From Chitinophaga sp. 180180018-3 (GTDB taxonomy: Bacteria; Bacteroidota; Bacteroidia; Chitinophagales; Chitinophagaceae), in NCBI RefSeq assembly GCF_037893185.1, contig NZ_CP140772.1, positions 5,518,001 to 5,582,000 on the forward strand: a DNA stretch of 64,000 nucleotides, written 5' to 3'. Shown here in pieces: positions 8,602-16,954 of the stretch. The stretch's first letter is position 1, and every line of letters begins with the position of its first letter. The position numbers and the translations under genes are program-made. Below the pieces are notes generated by a model. The model worked only from the letters and a program-made list of their open reading frames with translations. It made no database searches and had not been told where the DNA came from.

Positions 8602-8745
8602 ACAGCATTACACAAACGGTCTGTAGACAGTGACGAATGGTAAAAGCTAAGGAATGATTAAAAGACGACCGGGGAGAACTAATGTTTCAGATGGGGCATT
8701 GGTTTATAAAGCAGCGGTTCAAAACCCGGATAAAAGGAAAAAAAA

Positions 8746-8781
8746 TAGCCACCGGCAGCTATTGGCTGCTACCAGTGGCTA
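8746..8781 (-). terminator. terminator of the DUF2167 gene
   Basis: A 14-bp stem on the minus transcript (two G-U pairs) with an 8-nt loop is followed by eight T residues. It starts about 18 bp after the stop codon. Confidence 0.85.
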
Positions 8782-8798
8782 CACGCTAAAAACTTTCC

Positions 8799-9737
8799 CT
8801 AATTCAACCGCTCATCGATCGGCATAATGTTCCGGTATCCGGATTTTCTGCGATGATGGTAATACTGCATGGCATAAACAAAAAACACCATAGCCAGTCC
8901 TACAGCAACAGTCAGTAAAATACTGCGTATCCATAGCACCAGCTTTTCCAGTGTAATAATTGGCACTCCAATCTGCAGGGAGCTATTGGAGCTCAGGCTG
9001 AGTTGCTTATCTGTATGGGGATTAAAATCGGCATAACTGTATCCCGGGCGGAAATGTATAGCCCCGGTTATGGTTTTGAGTTGTTCATTGATCATGGTCA
9101 GATCACCAAGCCGGCCGATCGCCGTGATGCACAGGTTACCCCGGCGGCCCAACAGCCGAACTTCATAGTTGAGCATAGGTAAGCGGTTGCCGTCGAAGTG
9201 AAGTGCTATCGGCCAGTGTAACGCATGGGCTGCTTCATCATAAAATGGTGGTAATGCCCAGGTAGCCCCGGAGATAAGTGCTACCTCCCGCTGTTGACGG
9301 ACCAGGTTTTCCTTTTTCAGCGCTGTGTTCATATTGCTGATCAGCCCATCGTAATTGATATTCTTTACTTCCTGTTCATCCATATAACCGGTAGGGTCGA
9401 AAGAAACAACGAAACCGTGAAAGCCCGGCGACATAGGCGCCGTCCGCTCCGGTATCAGTATCCCCAACATATTCGGATTGGCAGGATTGACCCACAACTG
9501 CTCTACCAGTACCCGGCTCTGTTGCTGATCCAGCAAACGATATCCTTCGGGCACACGTAATACGGCATCCCGCCCAAGTGATTGCTCTCCTGTTCTGTAA
9601 GAAAATGTAGATATAATTATTTCAGAGGAGTCCAGCTGATCATATTTGCTGAGACTGTCCTCCCTGGTAATCCCTTTGCTGCTAAGGTTTGTCAATAAAC
9701 AAAGGAATAACCAGAGGCTGTAATTAAACGTTCGCAT
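8799..9737 (-). CDS. DUF2167 domain membrane protein
   Basis: A 312-residue protein with a signal peptide (1-22) and one C-terminal transmembrane helix (about 265-290), leaving most of the chain outside the cytoplasm. The conserved DUF2167 blocks are visible: VPEGYRLLDQQ, then LGILIPE, INYDGLISNMN, WALPPFYDEAAHALHWPIAL, LNYEVRLLGRRGNL and the YADFNPHTDK segment. The family has no assigned biochemical function. It appears to be a single-gene unit with its own terminator. Confidence 0.88.
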   Translation of the reverse strand: MRTFNYSLWLFLCLLTNLSSKGITREDSLSKYDQLDSSEIIISTFSYRTGEQSLGRDAVLRVPEGYRLLDQQQSRVLVEQLWVNPANPNMLGILIPERTAPMSPGFHGFVVSFDPTGYMDEQEVKNINYDGLISNMNTALKKENLVRQQREVALISGATWALPPFYDEAAHALHWPIALHFDGNRLPMLNYEVRLLGRRGNLCITAIGRLGDLTMINEQLKTITGAIHFRPGYSYADFNPHTDKQLSLSSNSSLQIGVPIITLEKLVLWIRSILLTVAVGLAMVFFVYAMQYYHHRRKSGYRNIMPIDERLN

Positions 9738-9914
9738 AATAATATTAGATAAGCAGCCAAAGGTTGTTCACCGGTTTAACAAACACGGATAAAGCAATAA
9801 AAGAGAAGAATAGATAGGCAGACGATATCCTACAGGTGCATAGCACTATTATAAAACTCTAACGAAAAGATAATGATAAATTAATCAAATTGCAATAGCA
9901 CTTTCATATTATTA

Positions 9915-10343
9915 TCAGCTCTCCAATTGTAGCTTGCCAAGCAGGTCCGGCAGTTCTTGCTGTAATAGTTCAAAAAATTCCCTTTCTTCCCGGCGGATAT
10001 GGGCTTCCAGGCTATTAGCCAGCAGATCCATGTCCTTATCCATGTCGGTACTATCGGACAGTGTACTATACATGCGGGAGATGACCAGATGTTCTTCCTG
10101 GAGTTCCCTGATCATTGCATCAATGGCAGCATGCTGTCCGGCGCATTTTTCGAAGAGATACTCTTCTTTCTGTATGTGCGGCACCATTACTTCCTGAAAT
10201 ACTTTGATAATATATTCATATTTAGCCTGAGTTTCCAGTGGAAACCCTTCATAGGGAGCCGCATCCTTTTTCAGATAGCGGCATGCAAATAACAGACGTT
10301 TGTGCTCGTGCGATAAAGGCACCAGGGAAGGATGACGTTGCAT
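9915..10343 (-). CDS. hemerythrin domain protein
   Basis: A 142-residue helical protein with hemerythrin-type metal ligands: LSHEHKRLL near residue 13, VPHIQKEEYLFE near 54-65, EEHLVISRMY near 84 and LEAHIRREEREFF near 113. Hemerythrin-like domains bind a di-iron centre and handle O2, NO or iron. The exact role here is unknown. The length fits a stand-alone domain. It starts 6 bp after the lgt stop codon and is probably co-transcribed with it. Confidence 0.88.
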   Translation of the reverse strand: MQRHPSLVPLSHEHKRLLFACRYLKKDAAPYEGFPLETQAKYEYIIKVFQEVMVPHIQKEEYLFEKCAGQHAAIDAMIRELQEEHLVISRMYSTLSDSTDMDKDMDLLANSLEAHIRREEREFFELLQQELPDLLGKLQLES

Positions 10344-10349
10344 AATTAA

Positions 10350-11651
10350 TCAGGATGGCTTATTCGCAGTAGTGTTGTTTTTCCGGTAGATACTAATCAT
10401 TACGATACCACCTATTACCAGGAGTGTTGAGATGATTTCTGCCTGAGTAGGATGAAACCCGAAGATATCATATCGTGTATCTACCCTTATTTTTTCTATA
10501 AAAAATCGTTCAATGCCATTCAGGATGAGATAAACGCCGAACAGTACACCTGGTATCTGTATTTTTTTCCGGATGCCCCAAAGTACCAGGAACAAAAGGG
10601 TACAGGTAATGATCTCATATAACGGTGTAGGGTATACGGCAATGGGCAATACCTTGCAATACTGACCATCACAACCAGCCAGTTGTACACCTTCCCTGAT
10701 AACATTACGGGGATAGCCGTACGCAAAGAACCAGTCGGGCAGAAAGCCCAGTGCTGCAGGCTTTTCAAAAGAGGCGTGAGGTATTTTATCAAGGGAGGGA
10801 TATTGCTGTTGGAAGAAAGTAAGATTTTTCTGTACCTGATCATTAAACGTAGCCGGGGCCATCTTCACAGCATGTCCTGTATTGGCATCGATCGAATAGG
10901 CACTGTTGTAGATTCCCCAATCACCATCTCCCGCAAAATGACATCCCATTCTCCCGATAGCATACGCCAGCATCAGGGCTGGAGCAGCACTGTCGATCAG
11001 TACCCGGATATTCACCTGCTTCTTACGCGCATATAAAAGAATAACAATCGTAGCCAGTATCAACCCACCGTAGAATGTAAGTCCGCTGAAAGATAACAGC
11101 GCTCCCACCGGATCCTGTACGAAATCGCCCCAGTTTTCGAGGTTATGAAATATCTTGGCTCCAATAAGCCCCGCAACAGCCGCCATTACCACAATATCCG
11201 GTACGCGCTGATGCGGCATCACCATAATTGTTTGTTCCTGTGGTTTAGGAAGTGCCTTTTTCTTTGCGCTATAATATTTATAGCCACCCATGGCAGCTGC
11301 CAGCAGCCCCCCCGCGAGCAGGCTCCCCTGGCCCGAAAACACAAAGGATTGCAAATCCTGTGAAGCGGTATCCCATTGAAACAATATACCGAGGATCTTG
11401 TATCCAAGCAGAAAACCAACCACGGCATTACCGATAATCTCCCCCTGCGAGGCCGGCTGGCCCACTATTATTTTTTCCGGCACACCTTTCAGTATACCCA
11501 GGGATTCATAGCGTTTCAGTTCGCGCGTAAGCACATATGCTGCGGCGAGGAAAGCCACAGCCACAAAGAACCCAAACGTCTGGAAAATTTTTAAAACCGG
11601 AATCTCTAAGCCAAGCAGATCTTTGAATGCGTAATATAAATTAGGATACAT
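10350..11651 (-). CDS. lgt: prolipoprotein diacylglyceryl transferase
   Basis: Transfers a diacylglyceryl group from phosphatidylglycerol to the lipobox Cys of prelipoproteins in the inner membrane. The product is a multi-pass protein of 433 residues when started at ATG 11651 (MYPNLYYAFKDL). The conserved signature appears as LAYAIGRMGCHFAGDGDWG, followed later by YPTPLYEIITC and LNGIERFFIEKIR. It is much longer than the roughly 270-residue E. coli enzyme, with an extended N-terminal membrane part and a central loop (about 260-320), as is usual in Bacteroidota. The frame is open to 11693 but only with a TTG start. Confidence 0.93.
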   Translation of the reverse strand: MYPNLYYAFKDLLGLEIPVLKIFQTFGFFVAVAFLAAAYVLTRELKRYESLGILKGVPEKIIVGQPASQGEIIGNAVVGFLLGYKILGILFQWDTASQDLQSFVFSGQGSLLAGGLLAAAMGGYKYYSAKKKALPKPQEQTIMVMPHQRVPDIVVMAAVAGLIGAKIFHNLENWGDFVQDPVGALLSFSGLTFYGGLILATIVILLYARKKQVNIRVLIDSAAPALMLAYAIGRMGCHFAGDGDWGIYNSAYSIDANTGHAVKMAPATFNDQVQKNLTFFQQQYPSLDKIPHASFEKPAALGFLPDWFFAYGYPRNVIREGVQLAGCDGQYCKVLPIAVYPTPLYEIITCTLLFLVLWGIRKKIQIPGVLFGVYLILNGIERFFIEKIRVDTRYDIFGFHPTQAEIISTLLVIGGIVMISIYRKNNTTANKPS

Positions 11652-11779
11652 AGCCAAAAAAAAAATTGGTGATCTGAGTTTTCCTATGAACAAAGCCGAA
11701 TTTAATCAAAAGGAAAATCAAACCACCAAAGTACGATGCAATTTCGAAATTCTAAATTTGAATTTAGAAATGTGAATAT

Positions 11780-12193
11780 TTAGCAATACTGCTCAAAAGC
11801 GTCAGCCAGGTTAGCTGCAATCATCTGAGCAGGCCTGCCCTCAATCATATGGCGCTCGATGAAATGTACGAGTTGACCATCTTTAAACAATGCAATGGAA
11901 GGAGATGAAGGAGGATAAGGCAACAGATGTGCACGAATCTGCTGAACAGCAGCGCTGTCGAAACCAGCAAAACTGGTAGTCAGCCTGTCCGGCTTCTTTT
12001 CACTATGTGCAACCGCCATCAGCACACCCGGACGGGCAGAACCTGCTGAACAGCCACATACTGAATTGATCACTACGAGGGTTGTTCCTGCTTGTTTCAA
12101 TGTATTGTCAACGCTTTCAGGAGTAAGCAGTTCCTCAAATCCGTTATCAGTCAATTCAGCCTTCATAGGCATTACTAATTCCGCTGGATACAT
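11780..12193 (-). CDS. BrxA/BrxB family bacilliredoxin
   Basis: A 137-residue thioredoxin-fold protein with the diagnostic VCGCSAGSARPG motif (Cys46, Cys48), as in YphP/YqiW. In Bacillus these proteins remove bacillithiol from oxidised proteins. Many Bacteroidota also use bacillithiol, but its synthesis genes are not in this window. The length is typical. A TAACTTTG element lies about 35 nt upstream of the start. Confidence 0.92.
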   Translation of the reverse strand: MYPAELVMPMKAELTDNGFEELLTPESVDNTLKQAGTTLVVINSVCGCSAGSARPGVLMAVAHSEKKPDRLTTSFAGFDSAAVQQIRAHLLPYPPSSPSIALFKDGQLVHFIERHMIEGRPAQMIAANLADAFEQYC

Positions 12194-12227
12194 ATTGTTG
12201 AGTTTTTTTGTTTTTTGAATTCTTCGA

Positions 12228-12235
12228 CAAAGTTA
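12228..12235 (-). promoter_or_regulatory. bacilliredoxin promoter -7 element (TAACTTTG)
   Basis: TAACTTTG on the minus strand matches TAnnTTTG, 35 nt upstream of the start codon. A TTTA lies 19 nt further upstream, three of four bases of the -33 element. Confidence 0.6.
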
Positions 12236-12434
12236 AATATATCAACGCAAAAAGTAAAAAAATCCCATTCAAAATAGACTTTTTGACACTACAAATACAA
12301 ATAAAGAGACATTATGTCACTATCTGTAACCTTTTTACTAACAAAATAGCAGCTTTGGCCTGCTGGTATCTGGTTTGATCTGTACCCGGTATCAAACGAA
12401 AAAATTGATTTCACTAAAAAACTTATAAGAAACT

Positions 12435-12887
12435 ATGACACACATTAAATTTAACCACAGCCCAATTCAAAAAACTTTTGGTGGATTTGTAGAAGATATT
12501 CTGAACGGAGGTTTGAACAAATACGTTAAGGATGATTTTCTCACCAGCGATTTCTTTACGGCTCATCCGCCTGTAAATATCGTGGAAACACCAGAAGCCT
12601 TTCTGCTGGACGTAGTAGCTCCGGGATTCACGAAAGAAGACTTTAAGATCAGTGCTAATGATAAATCCATTACCATCAGCGCAGAAAAGAAGGGTGAAAC
12701 AAAGAACGAAACTGACAAACAGGTTCGCCGGGAATTCAACTTCAGATCATTTAAACGCTCTTTCAGTATCAGCGAGCAGGTAGATAGTACAAAGATCAAC
12801 GCTAAATACGATAATGGTATATTGAAAGTAACCCTTGGTAAAAAGGAAAACAAACAGGATACACCGAAAGAAATTGTAGTGGAATAA
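12435..12887 (+). CDS. Hsp20/alpha-crystallin small heat-shock protein
   Basis: An ATP-independent holdase chaperone that binds unfolding proteins in the cytosol as an oligomer. The 150 residues hold an alpha-crystallin domain (about 48-150) beginning PVNIVETPEAFLLDVVAPGF and containing REFNFRSFKRSFSISEQVD. The C-terminal part has the typical NGILKVTLGKKE strand and ends KEIVVE. The length is normal. It is monocistronic, with a hairpin terminator downstream. No heat-shock operator was recognised upstream. Confidence 0.96.
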   Translation: MTHIKFNHSPIQKTFGGFVEDILNGGLNKYVKDDFLTSDFFTAHPPVNIVETPEAFLLDVVAPGFTKEDFKISANDKSITISAEKKGETKNETDKQVRREFNFRSFKRSFSISEQVDSTKINAKYDNGILKVTLGKKENKQDTPKEIVVE

Positions 12888-12940
12888 GGAAAGTCGGGCT
12901 TCTTCTCATCGGGAAGCCTGCTAACAGGAGTGTTTGAAAA

Positions 12941-12970
12941 AGGGATGCCTATACAGGCGTCCCTTTTTTG
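12941..12970 (+). terminator. terminator of the Hsp20 gene
   Basis: A 10-bp stem with one G-U pair (12941-12950 with 12957-12966), a 6-nt loop and a run of T residues to 12970, about 55 bp after the stop codon. Confidence 0.85.
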
Positions 12971-13042
12971 TGTATAATTCACACAAACGTTGAATGTTAC
13001 ATTGTTGATTAAAGAATAATTTGCCTGTTCAAGCACGCACTC

Positions 13043-13876
13043 ATGGAAAACCGATTCCGGCATGTCTGGCTGTTCCTCAAAAATATCTACCTGAACGCAG
13101 AAAAAACGGTGATCGGGAAAGTCCTGCTTCGTACAGATAATACTTATGAACAGGCACGGATCAGGCTTATCTTCGATTTTGCTTTTTGCTATATCATACT
13201 GTTAACGAGTTTTCTTTTCATCAATATGCTCAGTCAGAACAGGGTCAACATCCTGCTGATACCCGTCATCATTTGCCTGCTGGCAGTGAGCCTCCTGATG
13301 CTGGGTCGTGGAGTGAGGGCCTCCAGGGTAGGCCTTTTCACCTCCGGTACGACTATCATACTACCCATGCTTTCCTCCTTTCTCAATCACCAGGATCTTG
13401 GCCCTAAATATATACTCATATGGGTCATGAGCGTACTGCTCAGCTATATTACGGTGAATGTATTTACCACACTCGCGTGGAGCCTGTTGATCTGTGGCTA
13501 TCTGACCCTGATTGCATGGATCAGGTTAAATCATATAGATTTATTTGTTACATCGGGGGCTTCTTCCGCCTTCCAATATCTCGCCAATCCGTTGATAGTT
13601 GGTATGTACCTGCTTTTCCTGATCAGATCACTGGGCCAATATTACCGGAATATCATCTCAATGGAACAACGCAGAACAGAAGAAAGACAAAAGCAACATC
13701 TTTCGCTCATCAATCAACACCTGACGAGGCAATTTCTAATGGTAAAAGGCTTTTCACGTTCGGGAAAAACAGCATTTCTAAATGGTGAGCTGGAATTACT
13801 GGAGAATTGTTTTACTGAAATAGAAAAACAATGTGGTACGGCGATCGATTACCTCAATGATTCTCAAACAAAATGA
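13043..13876 (+). CDS. six-helix membrane protein of unknown function
   Basis: A 277-residue protein with about six predicted transmembrane helices in residues 38-200 (for example FCYIILLTSFLFIN, NILLIPVIICLLAVSLLMLG, NPLIVGMYLLFLIRSLG). A cytoplasmic helical tail follows (about 200-277, basic and Gln-rich, likely coiled coil). The topology is like the input module of sensor kinases or GGDEF proteins, but no catalytic output domain follows. I do not recognise a family. It is followed by a candidate small-RNA region and a plus-strand terminator at 14143-14170, which could also end this transcript. Confidence 0.8.
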   Translation: MENRFRHVWLFLKNIYLNAEKTVIGKVLLRTDNTYEQARIRLIFDFAFCYIILLTSFLFINMLSQNRVNILLIPVIICLLAVSLLMLGRGVRASRVGLFTSGTTIILPMLSSFLNHQDLGPKYILIWVMSVLLSYITVNVFTTLAWSLLICGYLTLIAWIRLNHIDLFVTSGASSAFQYLANPLIVGMYLLFLIRSLGQYYRNIISMEQRRTEERQKQHLSLINQHLTRQFLMVKGFSRSGKTAFLNGELELLENCFTEIEKQCGTAIDYLNDSQTK

Positions 13877-14080
13877 TCTTACACATCTGTGTTATATGAT
13901 CATTGCTTTCCGATGCCGAAATGCCTGCCAAATGGATAAGTAATTATTACCATTTGTATTATTTTAAGCTAACTGATAATAAATTATTACTTCCTCGTAA
14001 AGAATAATCAAAATGAGCTTATATAAAATTACAACTTTCGGGGCTTACGGGTAGTAGCTGATAATTATATCTTTGTTGTA

Positions 14081-14170
14081 TCAACATTCATCGCCTATTT
14101 TCCTTATGCCGGATGAATATTTTATAACCTATGCCATGATAGGGCTTTCATTCACTGAAAGCCTTTTTTT
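14081..14170 (+). ncRNA. candidate small RNA (about 90 nt)
   Basis: A TATCTTTG element (14068-14075) fits the -7 consensus. About 6 nt later begins a region with a 7-bp hairpin (14086-14092 with 14112-14118) and then a strong intrinsic terminator (8-bp stem 14143-14150 with 14156-14163, then seven T). No start codon with a meaningful reading frame is present. The -33 element is weak, and the terminator could instead belong to the upstream membrane-protein transcript. Confidence 0.4.
14143..14170 (+). terminator. plus-strand intrinsic terminator
   Basis: Perfect 8-bp stem, 5-nt loop, seven T residues. It lies 267 bp after the stop codon of the membrane-protein gene. Confidence 0.8.
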
Positions 14171-14200
14171 ATGATACTGAAATCAAAAAAATGAAAAAAT

Positions 14201-14226
14201 AAGCCCCCCGAATAATCGGGGGGCTT
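14201..14226 (-). terminator. terminator of the arginine decarboxylase gene
   Basis: Perfect 11-bp GC-rich stem (14201-14211 with 14216-14226) with a 4-nt loop. On the minus strand it is followed by ATTTTTTCA. It lies about 25 bp after the stop codon. Confidence 0.88.
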
Positions 14227-14251
14227 TCAGTAGGATTACTAACCCATTTTT

Positions 14252-15652
14252 TTAATAACCCAATATCTTTAACATACTCTGAGACGTCTGTTCTTTTGCA
14301 TACAGCCAGTCTTTCAGCTGCCCGTTCTTATCATACCCAACAACTACATGTTTAGGTGAGGGGATCAGGCAATGTTTGATGCCACCGTATCCGCTGAGCT
14401 GATCCTGATAAGCTCCTGTATGGAAAAAACCGATATACAACGGTTCGCCTGATGCCTGTTGCTTTGGCAGAAACACGGCGTTTATATGTTCTTCAGATGT
14501 ATAAAAATCGTATCCATCGCAGGTAAGCCCACCCAGGTGAACTTCCTGGTATTCCTGATCCCATTTATTGATGGGCAGCATCAGGAACTTCTCTCCAATG
14601 CCCCAGGTATCAGGTAAAGTAGTGATAAATGAGCTATCGATCATATACCAGGACTCCCTGTCGTTCTGCATCTTCTCACCCAATACACTATATATTACCG
14701 CGCCGGCTTCTCCCACTGTAAAGGAACCAAATTCTGTGTAAATATTTGGTACCGGTACTTTATTTTTCTTACAAACGCTCTTAATGTTGGCAACAATCTC
14801 ATTTATGATGTAATTGTAGTCGTAGTCAAAACCAAGAGAGTGTTTAATCGGGAACCCACCACCAATGTTGATGCTATCCAGTTCAGGACAGATCTTTTTC
14901 AGCTGACAGTAAAGGTTCAGCACCCGGTTAAACTGGCTCCAGTAGTAGATATCATCCTTAATCCCCTTGTTCATAAAGAAGTGTAGCATTTTCAGCTCAA
15001 ACTTCTCGTTACCTTTTATTTTATCTACGTAGTATTCGAGGATATCACGGGGAGGAATACCTAACCGGGAGGTATAGAAGTCGAAACTGGGTTCTTCTTC
15101 TGCAGCCACCCTTATACCAAGCTTTACTTTTTCTTTGATCCTGATATTGCGCTTGTAATCTTCCAGCTCTTCCTTGTTATCCAGTACGGGTATTACATTC
15201 TTAAAGCCGGAATTCGCCAAACGGGCTATTGCCCTGGTATAGGCTTTTGTCTTGAAACCGTTACAGATAACGAAAGTATCTTTGTTTATCTTCTTCTTCT
15301 CGTACAGCTTATTGACAATGTCAATATCATAGGCAAAGGAAGTTTCTATATGTACTCCATGTTTCAGCGTTTCTTCCATAATGAAGGAGAAATGCGAACT
15401 TTTAGTGCAGTAACAATAGAAATAATCGCCTTCATACCTGTTCTTCTTAAAGGCGTCATGGAACATCTTCTTCGCCTTGTTAATCTGCATTCCAATCTTC
15501 GGAAGGAAGGTTAACTTAAATGGTGTTCCATACTTGTCGATCAAAGCCTTAATGTCTAAACCATTAAACTCCAGGTAGTTATCTTTTACTTCAAAGCCCT
15601 CCTGGGGAAATTCAAAGGTCTGCTTAACCAGGTCGGTGTAGGTGTTGTTCAT
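14252..15652 (-). CDS. speA: PLP-dependent arginine decarboxylase (group III fold)
   Basis: The protein has 466 residues and the alanine-racemase-like fold of Orn/DAP/Arg decarboxylases. The PLP lysine is in YFYCYCTKSSHF near residue 83. The glycine-rich phosphate site is in SINIGGGFPIKHS, and the C-terminal LTCDGYDFYTSEEH block supplies the substrate-side Cys/Asp. In Bacteroidota this family makes agmatine as the first step to putrescine and spermidine. Substrate preference (arginine rather than diaminopimelate or ornithine) is inferred from family annotation, since classical SpeA is longer (about 630 residues). A strong terminator follows, and the long leader contains a small hairpin with a T run. 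Confidence 0.82.
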   Translation of the reverse strand: MNNTYTDLVKQTFEFPQEGFEVKDNYLEFNGLDIKALIDKYGTPFKLTFLPKIGMQINKAKKMFHDAFKKNRYEGDYFYCYCTKSSHFSFIMEETLKHGVHIETSFAYDIDIVNKLYEKKKINKDTFVICNGFKTKAYTRAIARLANSGFKNVIPVLDNKEELEDYKRNIRIKEKVKLGIRVAAEEEPSFDFYTSRLGIPPRDILEYYVDKIKGNEKFELKMLHFFMNKGIKDDIYYWSQFNRVLNLYCQLKKICPELDSINIGGGFPIKHSLGFDYDYNYIINEIVANIKSVCKKNKVPVPNIYTEFGSFTVGEAGAVIYSVLGEKMQNDRESWYMIDSSFITTLPDTWGIGEKFLMLPINKWDQEYQEVHLGGLTCDGYDFYTSEEHINAVFLPKQQASGEPLYIGFFHTGAYQDQLSGYGGIKHCLIPSPKHVVVGYDKNGQLKDWLYAKEQTSQSMLKILGY

Positions 15653-15689
15653 TTAGTACTTAAAATGAATTTTTAGGAATTAGTTATAG

Positions 15690-15717
15690 AAAAAAAGCAG
15701 GATAACAATCCTTTTTT
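15690..15717 (-). promoter_or_regulatory. attenuator-like hairpin in the decarboxylase leader
   Basis: On the minus strand a short hairpin (AGGAT/ATCCT) is flanked upstream by an A run and downstream by TGC and seven T residues. It lies about 40 nt before the start codon and inside the predicted leader. It resembles a weak intrinsic terminator. Confidence 0.35.
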
Positions 15718-15780
15718 CCCTCACTGGGAAACTCCTGGTTTACACACCTACGTCAGTTCGAACCCCAGCAAAATAGGTTG

Positions 15781-15788
15781 CAAATCTA
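15781..15788 (-). promoter_or_regulatory. arginine decarboxylase promoter -7 element (TAGATTTG)
   Basis: TAGATTTG on the minus strand matches TAnnTTTG and would give a leader of about 120 nt. No TTTG at the -33 position is seen. Confidence 0.45.
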
Positions 15789-15912
15789 AATATTTTGTTG
15801 ATTGCCACCTTAATTTTTTTCCAGAGGTGTCAATTAAAAAAACACAATTATCCGGACAAATATACAAACAATTACAAACCAACAATTTAAATAATATTAT
15901 TCTCTATTTAAA

Positions 15913-16539
15913 TTAGCTGTTTTTCAGTATTTCCAGGCTCTGTTTCCCCTCGCAAAAGAGCAGGTCAAGCACGCTCATTCCAGGCAGGAAACCAGTGCGA
16001 TCCTGGAACACCTGCGTGTACACCGGCGCATCCGGTAACACCGAGCCCGGCAGTATCTTTTCCCTGGCATCTGTGACTCCTTCCGGATGCTTCTGATAAC
16101 TTTCCGTGAACATAACGGGTACATTAATGCCGAGCCTGCTGTTCATCCATTCGAAACAGGCCATGTTCCAATCCAGCAGAAACTGAAATGGTTTTTCATA
16201 CAGTTCCTGCAAATCTTCTTCATAATATTCAAACCAGGGAGAGCGCCGGTAAGCAGACACCAGCGTTTTCCAATGCAAACTCTGCCATTTTTCTTCGTTG
16301 CTTATCTTAACATCCTTCATGATTGTCCGCTGATTCTTTCCTTTTGTCAAAGGAACACTTAAGATCATCCGACCATTTGGGCCTGCCAGGTAACAACGGT
16401 TCCTGTAGCTAACCTTTTGATAGTGCTCACATTTTTCTATTTGTAATATATCGTGTTTTAATAAAGCTCTATATGAATCAATTGGTGGAAAATACTGAGA
16501 TTCAATTAGTAATGTTCGATTTTTTGCATTCTCTGTCAT
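15913..16539 (-). CDS. WbqC family protein
   Basis: The 208 residues match the WbqC-like family: LLIESQYFPPIDSYRALLKHD at the start, then YRNRCYLAGPNGRMILSVPL and WKTLVSAYRRSPWFEYYEEDL. WbqC-type proteins are found in surface-polysaccharide clusters and scattered in Bacteroidota genomes, and their chemistry is unproven. No polysaccharide genes are nearby. Its upstream region contains a TATTTTTG element, a 15-bp palindrome and a small terminator-like hairpin in the leader. Confidence 0.88.
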   Translation of the reverse strand: MTENAKNRTLLIESQYFPPIDSYRALLKHDILQIEKCEHYQKVSYRNRCYLAGPNGRMILSVPLTKGKNQRTIMKDVKISNEEKWQSLHWKTLVSAYRRSPWFEYYEEDLQELYEKPFQFLLDWNMACFEWMNSRLGINVPVMFTESYQKHPEGVTDAREKILPGSVLPDAPVYTQVFQDRTGFLPGMSVLDLLFCEGKQSLEILKNS

Positions 16540-16655
16540 AGTGTCAAAATTTGGGTACCAGCAACAAAAAATCCGTTCATTTCACCAGACAATCACTTAG
16601 AGTAAAATACTTAACAATTAACTTTAAGTAAATGATTAACAATTCATAGAATTAT

Positions 16656-16680
16656 TAAAAAAATGCTAATAAAATTAGCA
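16656..16680 (-). promoter_or_regulatory. terminator-like hairpin in the wbqC-like leader
   Basis: Perfect 7-bp stem (TGCTAAT/ATTAGCA, 16664-16670 with 16674-16680) with a 3-nt loop, followed on the minus strand by a run of at least seven T. It sits between the predicted promoter and the start codon, so it could attenuate or end a short leader RNA. Confidence 0.4.
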
Positions 16681-16712
16681 CCCTGGGAAAGATCCAAATT
16701 TTTACCGGAATG

Positions 16713-16720
16713 CAAAAATA
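16713..16720 (-). promoter_or_regulatory. wbqC-like gene promoter -7 element (TATTTTTG)
   Basis: TATTTTTG on the minus strand matches TAnnTTTG and would leave a leader of about 165 nt. No clear TTTG is present at -33. Confidence 0.4.
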
Positions 16721-16742
16721 CTAAAGATTTTAGTTGGAAAAT

Positions 16743-16757
16743 CGCTAAATTTTAGCG
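16743..16757. promoter_or_regulatory. 15-bp palindrome (CGCTAAA-T-TTTAGCG)
   Basis: Perfect 7-bp arms around one central base. It lies about 22 bp upstream of the TATTTTTG element, where an activator or repressor could bind. Confidence 0.4.
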
Positions 16758-16896
16758 AACACAAGGAGTGAAATGAAGATAGTTCTTTTCTTTAAAGCAC
16801 CATTTTATTTATATGTGTTTTTATCCACATTTTTTCTACTCTCCTGCCCGCTTGAAAAAATGCCTCGTTAAAATTTTCTCAATTGAAATCCGTTTT

Positions 16897-16927
16897 TTTG
16901 ATAACTGAAACCTTTACTGTAGGTTTG
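16897..16927 (+). promoter_or_regulatory. promoter of the LEA-type lipoprotein gene (TTTG-N19-TAGGTTTG)
   Basis: TTTG at 16897-16900, exactly 19 bases, then TAGGTTTG at 16920-16927: a full Bacteroidota consensus. Because it lies downstream of the upstream-most TTG at 16883, it supports translation from the ATG at 16955. Confidence 0.8.
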
Positions 16928-16954
16928 ATAAAAATTCTAATACCCGGTTCGACG

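Larger units (their letters stand above)
8469..8798. other. receptor upstream region and DUF2167 terminator region
   Basis: A 330-bp gap. It contains the receptor promoter with two dyad operators (8531-8601), a stretch without visible features (about 8610-8740), and the terminator hairpin of the DUF2167 gene (8746-8781). Confidence 0.7.
13877..14251. other. intergenic region with candidate small RNA and two terminators
   Basis: A 375-bp non-coding gap. The first 190 bp are AT-rich without visible signals. A -7-like element at 14068, a hairpin, and a strong plus-strand terminator at 14143-14170 follow. The minus-strand terminator of the decarboxylase gene lies at 14201-14226. Confidence 0.6.
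16540..16954. other. divergent intergenic region between wbqC-like and LEA-type lipoprotein genes
   Basis: A 415-bp AT-rich gap. It holds the minus-strand TATTTTTG (16713-16720), a leader hairpin with a T run (16656-16680), a palindrome (16743-16757) and a full plus-strand promoter (16897-16927). No gene is seen. Confidence 0.7.

Noticed and set aside
15745..15775. GTTCGAACCCC-like tRNA T-arm sequence
   Set aside because: The flanking bases do not form a 5-bp T stem and no acceptor, D or anticodon arms are present.
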